The position numbers were made by a program, and so were the translations under genes. Shown here piece by piece: positions 45,758-57,159 of a stretch of 64,000 nucleotides of DNA; position 1 is the stretch's first letter; each line of letters opens with the position of its first letter. Below the pieces are notes generated by a model, which made no database searches, was not told the DNA's origin, and saw nothing but the letters and a program-made list of their open reading frames with translations. This stretch comes from Trileptium ribeirensis (lineage: Eukaryota > Nematoda > Enoplea > Enoplida > Thoracostomopsidae): the NCBI GenBank assembly GCA_030248225.1, contig JASANE010012761.1, forward strand, positions 1 through 64,000, in the 5' to 3' direction.

Positions 45758-47944
45758 AATGTCTTTGTAACAGCCTCGGGGGTTAATTGAAAATATCTCT
45801 TTTATGGGGAATTTTCTTCCCCAGGTGTTATTACTCCTGGTTATGGTGATCAAAAAACTTATTTGCAGAATTATGATGGCCATTGGTGTATAACGTTCAC
45901 ATGTTTTTAAACATCAATCTGATGTCCAGGACCATGTTAGCTTTATTACAGCCAACCGACATTTAGGTAGAACCTAACCAAAACTAAAGTCCTAAGGGTC
46001 AAGCTTACTTTTTAGGTAACCTCAACCAAGTTGGGTGCAATACCTTCAACCGAAAATGGGGGCACCATTTGGCCCAACACCCCCCACGAAAATATATACT
46101 TTAATTTTTTTACCTGCCGATAAACCAGTAGTCTAACATAGGCCAGTTATGGTTGTTTATATCATCTTCTGTAGTCGATACGTAAGTGCAACGTGGTCTT
46201 TCCGTTTTAGAAACTTGCCAGGTCCAACTAACCACTAGTGTTGAACACATGGCGATGAAAAACGCCGCCCAACAGCCGGTGGTGAACAGTTTTCCGGCCG
46301 GCAACGCCCGCAACTTGTCGGCCAGCCATATAACGTTTTCTGTCGTTGCCACATTCGCGAATGCCCTTGGTCAGCAGATATAGGCCAACGTTCGGTCGGC
46401 CGTGGCCTATACGTGTACTATTTTTAGAGTAGAGTGATGTAAAGCGCAGTACTGGAGCTTTTCTCTGTATATATAATCGCCTATAACCAACATTCGAGGA
46501 TTTTTGTGCCGTCTAGACACTACATGCTTGTCAGAGGAGAGTATTATGCCCCCTAAGGCTACGAGCTCCCTTTGAGGAATTAGACCATTACCGCGTGGAG
46601 CTGGGCAGCTCGTCGTCCGTCGCGTGCCCACTGCGGCGTTTACTCGTTGAAAGACCCCCACATAGAAGTTGTGTCCCCAAATAACCTAGCCCACACCATC
46701 CAGTGGTATACGGTGTATCACCTACGCTACCATAATGAAACAGATGCTATATGCATAAACCTTATCAAACTAACTATGACGTTCTACAACACAAGGAGTT
46801 GTTATTCAGTTTTACACGCTATGTCAGATACACCATACAAAAACAAATCTTTTAGAGATAGGCTGTTACTGACACTCTACAACATCTTAACAGAGTCCCT
46901 ATACCATGATTAAATTAAATGGCCAAAAAAAAATATAGTTGCTGACAATCAGACAACCACTTATGTATACAATTTTTGAGATATCAATGGGGTCCCGTCT
47001 GTGCCTGCGAAACAACCTAACCGCGCTAACGCCTTATTGGGAGGGCTTACGACAGCCTTATATTTCAAAGAAATAACCCGCTTTCCAAATATATAGGGTG
47101 TCAAATAAGTAACGCTCTTAAAAGTTTTGCTGAGACTGACATAATATAATTACAATCCTCATACTTTCAGAAATTATAACCGAACATATTATAAATATCT
47201 ATGTATATCATGTCCGTACATCCACGTAATTTAGCTGATCGAAGAGTTACAATAGACTTACTGTATTCAAAAAACCAAAATAGTCATGAAGTTGTGCAAC
47301 AATGATCCAGGCATTTGTCTTCAGACCCCACATATCGTAAAACCATTGTTTCAATTAACAAAAGCTTTGACCTACAGATTCCGTAGCTGAACTGTCCAGA
47401 AGAGGGAGACTACTAACTGCATCAGCCTCTGCTGCGATAGCTGATTTTTCCTATCATTCTGACCATGATCCGACAAAGTCAATTCGCCCTTGTGCTGTTG
47501 AAGCCGGCATCAGCAAATGGACCCTTTCCCAAATTGCTCAGTCCCCCTCTGAATTTAAAACCTTTTAGACTGACGTTAATATATGCTCAAAATGAGGTTG
47601 ATTTTGATCACAGGGTTGAATTTTTGAAAAACGCCTACACGTCTCGGCGATGATCCAGACTTAGCTGACGATGTCATTTGGTCCGATGCAAGCACTTTTA
47701 ATCCTAAACCCCCACGCTAACCGGCATAATTGTGCTAATTGGCAAATAGAAAACCCTTATAACACTACCGATCCCCATATGAATGTCCCTGGGTATGACA
47801 GTAAGGGTCGGTATGCGGTCTGGTGTATTTTTTGGATCGTTCTTTTTTCGTTGGTACTGTGAATGCAGTCCACTATGTAATGATGCTGGGAAATACATTA
47901 ATTCTTGAGTAAAAATATTCAACATTATCAAATATTGAGAGGCT
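45758..47944. other. Largely non-coding; one membrane-type short ORF
   Basis: Nothing recognisable as a gene. An 80-codon minus-strand frame at 46352-46110 starts MATTENVIWLADKL and has one hydrophobic segment (CWAAFFIAMCSTLVVSW), so it could be an exon of a small membrane protein, but there is no supporting context. The rest has short frames only. Confidence 0.35.
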
Positions 47945-48300
47945 TCACTTTATGCAGAACGGCACACCCTTGCAAGTTTTACGATGGCTGTGCGCCGTTG
48001 GTTGTACGAAATCTAATGTACGTAATAATTGACTAAAGTGGTCTGCCCACCGTTCGATTATCTTTACGGGTTCGCTCAGCTGTTTTCCCGTCCTTATGTA
48101 CGATGACGTCGCTAAGTACATTATTTTCTTACGTTCTGACAAGACCAAAAAAATTGGGTTTAGTCACGGACACATACAACATACTTTTTTCTCTGGTTGA
48201 GCCCGCGCAGCGATTTGTGCTTCTTTTAACAGCGTTTCGGATAGTGCACCCCACCTATCGTGAACCTTTATTGTCTTCTTCCTGAGTTTAAAACTGATTG
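47945..48300 (-). pseudogene. LINE fragment (region before RT)
   Basis: On the minus strand DRWGALSETLLKEAQIAA and then SEPVKIIERWADHFSQLLRT are separated by a stop and frame break. The second phrase is equivalent to QQILDQWAEHFNAVLN in the LINE at 7612, so this is a piece of a related RTE-like element from just before the RT domain. Nothing of the RT follows. Confidence 0.6.
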
Positions 48301-49578
48301 CGTAGGGCTATACACAAGGACTGTGGCGGTATATCTGATTTGGACCGCTAGACAGTGTAACTCCTGAAGACATTTATTAGTGTAAAATGTGACTGAATTA
48401 GAAAGCCGTGTAGTTAGCCCCTGTACTAGGACCAGTTCTGGCCCTAAGGGATTCCAGCTGCACCACCGTTTCCCCTAGAGTGGTGCCCGGACAACCCCGG
48501 CTTCCACGACTCCCCGGTGATCTACGCGATGACCTAAGGGAACCGCTTAGCTTAGCAGGCTGCCGGCGGGTTAACCAGGGTGTTCGGCCTGGCCCCTATT
48601 TTGGCCCACGTATCTAATGGTACGGAGGTCCCCTTGAGGGAGAGTCAGCCCCTAGGCCTGCTCACAGGTAATAAGGCTGACTCGCCTTTCCCTCGATTCT
48701 ACTTAAATCCTTAATGGGGGCGATGGGGGCGCGACTTCTTGTTGTAGTCTGGTACACGGGAGCCTAGATCCGACGATAAATTCTGAGGGTTTGACAAGAA
48801 GTTTTTTGCTAAACTGATAGCTCGAGGGAACACCTGGAGATCCATCCACAGGGTCCCTACCTAGCTGGAATAAAGTTGATCATAGCCGAGCACCAACTAC
48901 CAAACGAGTCTAACTATGAACTTCAAGACTAAACCAACAATTGGATTTGTCATTCGCCGCTGCGGCGGAGCCTTAACGGATGGCGTAATTTCCTCGCCAA
49001 CTTAGGAGAGCCTTACATGACCTAGGCACAGTAGGTCCTATAGACTTAGATTTAGCCTCAGGTTCACTCTAGATTGTTATTATTTAGAACGTGGGTTAAT
49101 CACTACGCGGAACAAGTATCGCCGACTATAGATAGCACACTCCAACACTTTATTTAGATGAATTGCAAGTTATGACATTCCAATAACCAATATGATTTAT
49201 ATACAACAAAATGTATGGGTACCTCGCAGGGCACCCCGTGATATACTTAGGTACCGAACGGGTGATGTGAATCCTGATTAAACCCCGCGTAAAAATCGAT
49301 TCAGCTTATGCCCACATTTTGTACCCTGTGGTCTGTCTTACCCGCCTGGCAGGACGCTGAAATGAAGTTTCCTGGCCGACCGTTTGGTGACTTTGCCTAT
49401 GAAAACACTCTGGACTCTCAGGCATCCTCTTGTCATTGCACTTTTTCTCTGTACTCCATCCTTGTGCCGTTCGTTATTTTGAGGCCGGACGTCAGCTGCT
49501 GGTTACTTGCAATGAAAGTTTGTCCTCAACCTCTGCGTGCGCCAGGGTCAGATAGAAAGCGGGGGCCTCGTCAAAAGA
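48301..49578. other. GC-richer non-coding stretch
   Basis: The composition changes at about 48410 to GC-rich, with phrases such as GGTGCCCGGACAACCCCGGC and GGGGGCGATGGGGGCGCGAC. This could be the untranslated part of a retroelement, but no coding domain supports it. A 109-codon frame at 49308-49637 is not recognisable. Confidence 0.4.
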
Positions 49579-49600
49579 GGGAGGCGCTGCCGCGCCTCCC
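49579..49600. other. Perfect 9-bp GC-rich hairpin
   Basis: GGGAGGCGC-TGCC-GCGCCTCCC forms a perfect 9-bp stem with a 4-base loop. It lies about 70 bp before the first of the three related stem-loops. Confidence 0.75.
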
Positions 49601-49667
49601 GAACATTGTTTGCCTTGTGAAAATTTTGAATTTATAACTTGACATGAAAACGGGGTGCTATGCCGAA

Positions 49668-49695
49668 ACCCACCGTGTCTAAACGGTTTATGGGT
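49668..49695 (+). other. Conserved stem-loop, copy 1
   Basis: Outer stem ACCCA (49668-49672) pairs with TGGGT (49691-49695). The inner stem CCGT/ACGG encloses the loop GTCTAA, with TTTA on the 3' side. The inner hairpin is identical in copies 2 and 3 while the outer stem differs. Confidence 0.6.
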
Positions 49696-50148
49696 CCGCG
49701 CCGATAACTTTCCCTTCGCTGAAAAGTTGCGGGAGACAGTTACTTTGTGTCCTTCTCAGGGTCGTCGCTCGATTAACGGGTGCGAGCACCAGAATTTCCT
49801 TAAGATTTAGCTCGACTATACGTGGCAGCTGACTCCGTCTCATTTGCTAATTTGTTAAGCGCTCCTCCAAATGCCTTTGATTGAAACGGAGGTCCGCAGT
49901 CATTTGCAAGCGTGGGTAGAGCGCACGCTGCTGCACCCTCGACGAATTTCGTAGTTTGAGAACCCAAAGGACGGCAGTGATGGTTTTAAGTTTGGAAACG
50001 CGTCGGATACCCCTGCATGGTTAGAATAGGGGATTCGCAAAACCGTGAGAAGTGGGGAAAACAACGCACGAAAGGTCCTGATACGTCGCTCCCTATGGGG
50101 CAACCGCATCGACCCATCGATAGTTGTTACATTGTTAAAATTGCATGA

Positions 50149-50184
50149 CAGGGTGCTCTACCGTGTCTAAACGGCCTGAGACCC
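50149..50184 (+). other. Conserved stem-loop, copy 2
   Basis: Outer stem GGGT-g-CTC pairs with GAG-ACCC around TA[CCGT-GTCTAA-ACGG]CCT. A further GAC/GTC pairing outside it is possible. The core spans 50161-50174. Confidence 0.6.
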
Positions 50185-50560
50185 GTCTGTATTTTGGGTT
50201 GGACGATAGAATTTTCATTGAAACGAAAACAAATCTCAGAGTGGAAGCTCGAACTTCTGGGGCTAGCGTCAGGGGTTCCGTTCTTAATTTTTTCAAAATG
50301 CTCCACGCGTGCAAGTGACTGCGTCCGTCCCGAGTGGACCTCTCTCTTTTTCCCCAATACTGGGTCTTTAAGTCGTGTGACCTGGGGTTGTTCTTGCCGA
50401 TTTCCCTATAACTTAGACTCGACTCAAGCTGTGGAAGTTAACGCGGAATGGAGCACGAGTCAAAAGAAGCTCCAGGGTCTCTCGAAGGTCGTTTGAAAAA
50501 TTAGAATTTTTTATAGTACCGATTTGTGGCGGGATCTTGAACTGCTTGATGAAAATTATT

Positions 50561-50598
50561 ACAGTCTTCTACCGTGTCTAAACGGCCTGGAAGACTGT
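50561..50598 (+). other. Conserved stem-loop, copy 3
   Basis: Outer stem ACAGTCTTC (50561-50569) pairs perfectly over 9 bp with GAAGACTGT (50590-50598) around TA[CCGT-GTCTAA-ACGG]CCTG. The outer stem shares no sequence with copies 1 or 2, yet is the best paired of the three. Confidence 0.65.
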
Positions 50599-50829
50599 GT
50601 GGTTTAGAAGACTCAACCGGGGCCGATCAGCTGAAACGCTCAGGGATCAAATGCTCGTAATTTTGACGGGTTACCCTAGCACGGATTCTCATGTGCTCAA
50701 ACTATCCGCTGTCTCAGCGGTTGCCTCCAGGTCAACACGCTATTAATCTTTAATTCCACACCTAAATTCAAAACCTTGCTTCGAGACCTAAATTCAAAAC
50801 CTTACCCATCCCGCGTGATTTTCTATTCC

Positions 50830-51090
50830 CCGTTCACATCACTAATCAGTTTTCGCCCCCCGGGTCCAAAACGAAAAATGGCGACCCGGCGAGCGGGGAA
50901 CCAGTCGAGATTTAAGATTTTCCTAACAACTTTAGCGGGCGCTTTGCTCAGCTGCGTTGGGACCGCACTTACGGGTGCGATGGGCATCCGCCGGACGCGC
51001 CAGCACCCGCAAGGGCGACCCCTGCTAGTTAATTTCGAAACATATAAAACTCACCAGGGGCGACTCCGTCCCGTTTTTACACGGTAGGAG
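50830..51090 (+). other. Possible retroelement leader
   Basis: AAAAATGGCGACCCGGCGAGCGGGGAA at 50874-50900 resembles the junction after a 5' LTR, where TGGCGACCC (50879-50887) would start a primer site, but I cannot name a matching tRNA. A 103-codon frame covers 50776-51087 and includes a basic and hydrophobic MATRRAGNQSRFKIFLTTLA section. No gag or pol follows. Confidence 0.3.
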
Positions 51091-54000
51091 ACACCCCTGG
51101 GCAAATAAAAGAAAACCAAAACGAAAGCCCAAAATTTGAAAACAGCAAAAACAAAAGGCGACAACCGCCTGCAGAAGAAAACCGCCTCCTTTAGAGCGGT
51201 ATCTCTCGACTGGTCCCGACGCTGCGTCGAGCCATTTCCTTTTATACCAGTGGCTCTACCCCCGTAAAAATCTGGGTTCCCTTAGTTGTCTTGGCCTAGC
51301 TCCCAAATTTGAAAATTTAAAATCTACGATCGCCCATATAGAAAACATAACTATAATAACAATTATACACAAAACATTTTGCAAAACTGGGACACATAAA
51401 GCAACTGTCCATCGCTGTGTAATCGCCGCTGGTCGGCTGTAGCAACATCGGTTTCAATTGCCTGTGAGCTGGGCGCGACAAATGGTGTAAACAACCTAAA
51501 CCTCGCGCTGGTGGGCGCGAGGCTCTCTGTAAGCTGTAGCAATACGTAAAATGCCATCCTACTTCGTTCAGTTACGTATTGCTAGCAGTACATAACAGCG
51601 CACACTGGCAACTACCGTCTAGTAGCATATTATGCCGTGGCAGTATCGCTTATCTTAACTGCCGACGCACAAGTACAAACTAGCAAAAATACATTGCAAA
51701 CAGGCAAAGTAACGAATATTATATGCGCTGTGAGTGTGCAGTGCGAGTGACCTTGGGTTTAGTTAATAGCACGGATAGTTAACGACAGCAAAGAATTTAT
51801 ATTTGACCTTTTCAAACGTCTAGGCAGGCATATTGCCTACACAACCAAATCGATCTCAGCGTACACAAATGCATCGAATTACTGGAATGGAAATGAAAGG
51901 TGTGAAAATGTGAACATAAATAGTCACAGACTGTGTGTGTGCAAAATATGTTAATATATATTAAAAGTGTGGTTTCCTTTCCGTAATGACGTCGATATAA
52001 AATCTAAAGGAGAAAATTTTTTAATTTTTACAAAGGACCAAGCACAATATTTTTTCTCTGTGTAGCTTTTTATAGCATATTTGTGCTCATGTCTGAACAA
52101 AGCCGTTAATTTGTACATTTATCCAAACCTTTAGCCAAGCGCCTCGTCTTCTAATTATTGACGCGCATCCATGGATTAACGAGATTCCTACTATCACTAT
52201 CTACTGTCTAGCGAAAAACAGCGGTGTTGACGGGCACAGCAAAGTCGGCGGAAGAAGACACTTACATATTTGGAATTCAATGTTACATGCATCATTCTGT
52301 GTAGTGGCTACTCGTTGTTGAATTACTGCTAGTATTCGTTTTAAAATTATGACCAGTTACTAGTAGCTTTATATACTATATATATCAGTTCATTTACATT
52401 ATCGTTTAAAAAAGCATGTCGATCTGTAATTTTTATTTAGCAAGATATTCATTTTGGTCTGTATTTCGAGTGGACAGTGCAAAGTCCTGTGTACCAGGGT
52501 TAGGTTGAGCGGTAGGTGACAGACAATGTTGCTGTTGTAGTGTTTTACAAAGATTTGTGAATTCTTGAACACTTGCACCAGAAAACAATTTTTAGTATAT
52601 GTTCAAGATTATAATAGTATTAAATTTTGTTACCGCCACCATTTACCGTAGGTTATCAGACTGAAGTAAATCCACACATAGCCGACTGATCACAGATGAA
52701 GCCGAGCTACCATCATCATAACATGGATGTTGTAAACTGTTACCCATTGTTAGTACGTTGCGGAATCAAGCAGGAGACGAATCAACAGTGGTACCGGTAT
52801 ATTTTTAAACACTGCCATTTTTATATCACGACGTATTTGGCATTTATATGCACTGACCCGACGTCGATATATATAAACTTCCTATATGCAGTTTTATATC
52901 CGTTGATAGCATGACGTCAAAGAAGGTTGTTTGACATCGCTCAGGTCCAGTGACCAGCAGGTCTACGAAGTGACTCCTCGCTGACCAGTTACACCTATAT
53001 ATGCCAGTGATACCTACACGCCGATAGTAAGCTTACCGTTTACTACATTTCACTCCACTTTTCACCTCTTATAATACATTTTTTGATAGCCAATTGCTTT
53101 AAATCAGCATCAATTCGATTGTAGCGCAGCCTTCTGAATGAAATTGGCCATGACTACACACATATATAATAGATTTTATTTCGATTTAGTTGACATTTTG
53201 CGTTAAATATCCAGCGTTATTGTCTTTCTACCCTGAATATATTTACACAACGAAATTCTATTTCTAGCCATAGGTAGGCTGAAGTATAATGATTTTTATA
53301 CAAGGATAAAACTAGGCAAATATTATTTGAATTGAACAACTAAACAGAAACGAAATAACTACAACGCCGCGCTCTCTATTGTAAACTGTGTGCTCGGTGT
53401 GTCTGTGTGCAACTGCAAATTTTTGCTTTTCGCTGGTATTTGTTGGTACACTTAGACAAATATAAAATGGTGCGCGCTTACACACATTTACTATTATTAT
53501 TCATTGTGTGCTGTACAGACACGATAATACAGTTCAGGTGGTTCTTCTGTCTTTATAATACGAGTTGAACGTAGACTAAATGCAAAACAATTTATATGGC
53601 TCGGCTGTATTATTAGAAATGTGTATATTTTCCCAAAATTTACACCGCAAAAGTAAATACTCACAACTCGAACGTATAATAGTTGTGTTCGAGATAAGTC
53701 ACGACTCCAAAACTGTTGTTTTCTTTAATAGTGTCGATGAAAAAGTAGGAGCATTTTATAGAAATGAGAAACAGAGTTTGAACTGGTAGAACTGAATCGT
53801 AGGAACAAATAATTGTCACAGTAAAGTACAAAACCAAAGCTATGGTGTTAACAACAAAGTTAAATTCAAGCATTAATTATAACTAATGATCTTGAAGGTG
53901 CTATACTAAATTTGTTGCAGCAGGGTCGATGGTAGCCAGTTATTTAGGTTAGTGTTAGTTTAGTTAGTTTAATTCTGGGTGAAGGCTGTAAGTTATGTGC

Positions 54001-54129
54001 GGGTGATATCGTTATCAAAACCACTAGGTAAGTTCATTATATATAACCCTTACGCTAAAATTATGTTTGGGGTTGCTCCTTTTCCTCGACACAAACTGTT
54101 AGTTGGTAAAGATATGAAACGTTTACGCG
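51091..54129. other. Non-coding stretch
   Basis: After an A-rich passage (51100-51180) the sequence returns to AT-rich DNA. CCTCGCGC-TGGTGG-GCGCGAGG at 51501-51522 is a perfect 8-bp hairpin. No recognisable gene is present; short frames only. Confidence 0.5.
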
Positions 54130-54545
54130 TCTGTGAAAATCATGTCAAGGATCGACTATTGTAATGCGCTGCTTCACAGTGTGCCAGTCGAACGTCTACA
54201 CCCTTCACCGCTGTCAGCATTGTAACCGGTACACATCGACGGGATCATGTCTGCGCCAACTGCATTGGCTGCCCCTGGACCAACGAATCAAACACAAGAT
54301 CCTCCCGATCATCCGCAACGCAATAGCAGACCCCGACACACCTGACCGAGAATCTCCAATTTTCAACATCAAGACTGGCTAATGAACGAATATTGCTAAT
54401 TGATGTGCCGAAACCAAACATTTGCGTTTGTTGGACCACCCGCATGAAACAATCTGCCATCTGAAATTCGAAGCCAATCTCTGCGTGCTGCCTAATATAA
54501 GTCTAAGTTGAAAACTTTCTTATTTCCTAGAAACTTATTATTATA
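54130..54545 (+). pseudogene. L2/CR1-like LINE, RT C-terminal fragment
   Basis: Three phrases in order but in changing frames mark the end of an L2/CR1-clade ORF2: SRIDYCNALLHSVPVERL (about 54140-54195), LRQLHWLPLDQRIKHKI (about 54250-54300) and LKTFLF (about 54510-54525). These match the well-known LDYCNALL, LHWLPV..RI..K and LK..LF blocks of that clade. Everything upstream of the RT palm is absent, as expected for 5'-truncated insertion. Confidence 0.78.
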
Positions 54546-57001
54546 CTCGTTATTTCGCTATATTCGAATTCTTTGGCGCTTTTGCAACGCCTTGTGCGAA
54601 AATAGAGCGGTATAGATGCATTATTATTTACGGCCGTAACAAACTCTGACGCCGCGCCGCTAAGTTCGCACCGCTTGGCGAGGTTCCTGAGCGATATAAG
54701 CAACTATAGCTGTTTTATTAAGCTTATAGTTCCTAGTGAGCACAGGTCGCACCCAAATGATCAATACTCAGCTCACCGTGGCGGAAAACCTTTTTAACAT
54801 TATACCAAACATTAAATTACCGTAAAGTATCAAAGATACGTATTCCTTATATGAAATACGAATCTTGACAAGGTACAGAATCATGCCCCAAGACATTGAC
54901 GCTCGGGTCCGATTCTAAATAGGGCTCGCAATCCTTAAACCCGCAATCCTTAAACCGGCATCATGAGTTACTAATTATAATATTCCTTAATTTGAAAAAA
55001 AAAACAATTTGAAACTTGCTTCAAAAATAGTAATTTTATATTTTTCATGAATGGATTACTGCGCACTTAATAGTGTAGTGTTAGACAAAGTTTTGTTGTG
55101 TCGGCGAATTCCTGCAGGATCATGCGGCTGGAAATTTCGTACGACAACAACTAAGCCATTACAATGTTGTTGCTTTCTTGCTTAGTGAATCTTGCAAAGC
55201 GAGCGAACAACAACGCACGTAAAATCGTAAAATACACAACAAAATTTAGGTACATTCACAACGTCAAAATGTTTGCTGAAATTTGGAGCTCATTGCTTTG
55301 ATCAAAATTTAGAAAATTTCTTCACTTTTAAGGTCAATTTGAACACGTGAACAATGTTCAAACTTTTATAGCAATGAAGGAACAGAATTTGAACTCAAAT
55401 TTTGGAACATTGTGATTTGCCATATTTTTTTATTACAATGTACTATCAAATATTGAACAAATTTTGAACTCAAAATTCGAGCAGAGTTTCACGTGTGAAC
55501 ACACCTTCAGTCTTAACAAGTTATTGCATAATATATGTTAGGTCTATTTGGAAACATTGTGCCTGGCAATATTAAAAAGGGCTAAGTCATGAATTCTCTG
55601 TAAGACTCTTAATTAATCAGTTTTATTGTGAACATAACATAAAATCTATATATCTGATTAACTGCTTCTAGCTGACGAACATCTCTCCGCCAAACCCCTA
55701 GAAAAATAGACCGTTGACGGTTTCTTAAATTTTTTCTAGCAATGTAACCTTATTTTAGATAAGTTGCCTATATTTTCCTAGATAATCTAAATGGAAACCG
55801 CCGAAGCAAAGCAGAAAGATGTATCTAGCACGGATGACGGACCAAAAAATCTAAACTAAACCCAGTCACTGTGCCTATTACAAATAATCCACCCTGCAAG
55901 GGCTTTAAGACCACTACTCAATTGACTACTATCAGAGGGTAAGTTTTTAAACCATGTGTGGTCATAGTTTTTGAAAAAATTTACAAAAAAAGATATTATT
56001 CCCACAATTTTAACGATAAAAAATTCTTCGAAACAATATTTTTTGACTGATCCAACACAGTTATGAAATACCGTTTTTTTTAATTTAGCAGAAAACTCGG
56101 TTAATGCCTGATTCCACTTTAAGCGCGTATACTTGGGTTGTTCTTTTGTCAAATCAGTACACGCACAGAAACCCAGTGACCGGTCATAGAAATTCTGATT
56201 TTCTCATTACGATTTAGGACACGCAACACGTAGGTGCTGTTGACAGTCAATATTTCACGATTTTTCATCTCAATGATTTCACCAATCGCATTTTAATTGT
56301 ATATTAATTATCATACACAAAAAGACCACGAACATAGCTCTCTACCCAACGATATTTATATTTTAGGGAACGCGAATTTTTACACAATGATTATGACCAA
56401 ACAACAACCATAATATACGAACCTAAAGTCGATTCATGCATAACTAGATTAAAAAACATACGATTCAACACACCATGAAAGAGAAATTTATGAGTGATCT
56501 TTGAGCAACACTATAAAATAATTTTATAGAAACTTATAGAAATCCTGTCGAAATATCGTAAGAACTTTATTCGTACTTTCTTCATGTATCCCTAGATGTC
56601 TTCCCAGCTATCAGCCCACCTTTAAGCCTTCTTCTCTAACTAATTCTTCTTCTGAAAAAGTTGTGTATTATTTGAAAACGATAAAAATGCGAACCTGAAT
56701 GAGAACATAAAAAAGAAACTCAAATAAAATCTCCAACATAATTAACAACTGAGATACAAAACGTTTGACGACACCAGAGTATACACCAGTACCCATACAA
56801 TAACCCATTCTTTTCGCTCACGATTTTTGTCACGTGCTTTAGGATTTACTTTGAAACAAGGGAAACAACTTGAAGACAGATCTCTAAGCACTTTTTAATC
56901 CTTCAGAATTTCTAAATATCACAAACACCACACCAACGCCGCGCCCCAAACAAAAAAAAAAAAAAACACAAAAAAAAAAAAAAAAAAAAAAAAAACCGAA
57001 A
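54546..57001. other. Non-coding stretch
   Basis: AT-rich DNA with no recognisable gene. It ends in A-rich runs (about 56949-56995) that abut the left end of the hAT transposon. A 98-codon minus-strand frame at 56152-55856 has no known motif. Confidence 0.5.
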
Positions 57002-57159
57002 CAGGGACTGCGGAGCGTAATTGAACGTGAGGGGGCTGGTTTGGTAACATGCACGTACCTTACACCTAACTTAGTTTAACATCTAGACAGAGTGATATTA
57101 TCAAAATTACGGCAAAGGTACAAACAGTTCAATTTTTCATCATACCCATCGCTCAGATT

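Noticed and set aside
46110..46383. Overlapping small ORFs on both strands with a hydrophobic segment on the minus strand
   Set aside because: Could be an exon, but without splice signals in phase or a family match I did not call a gene.
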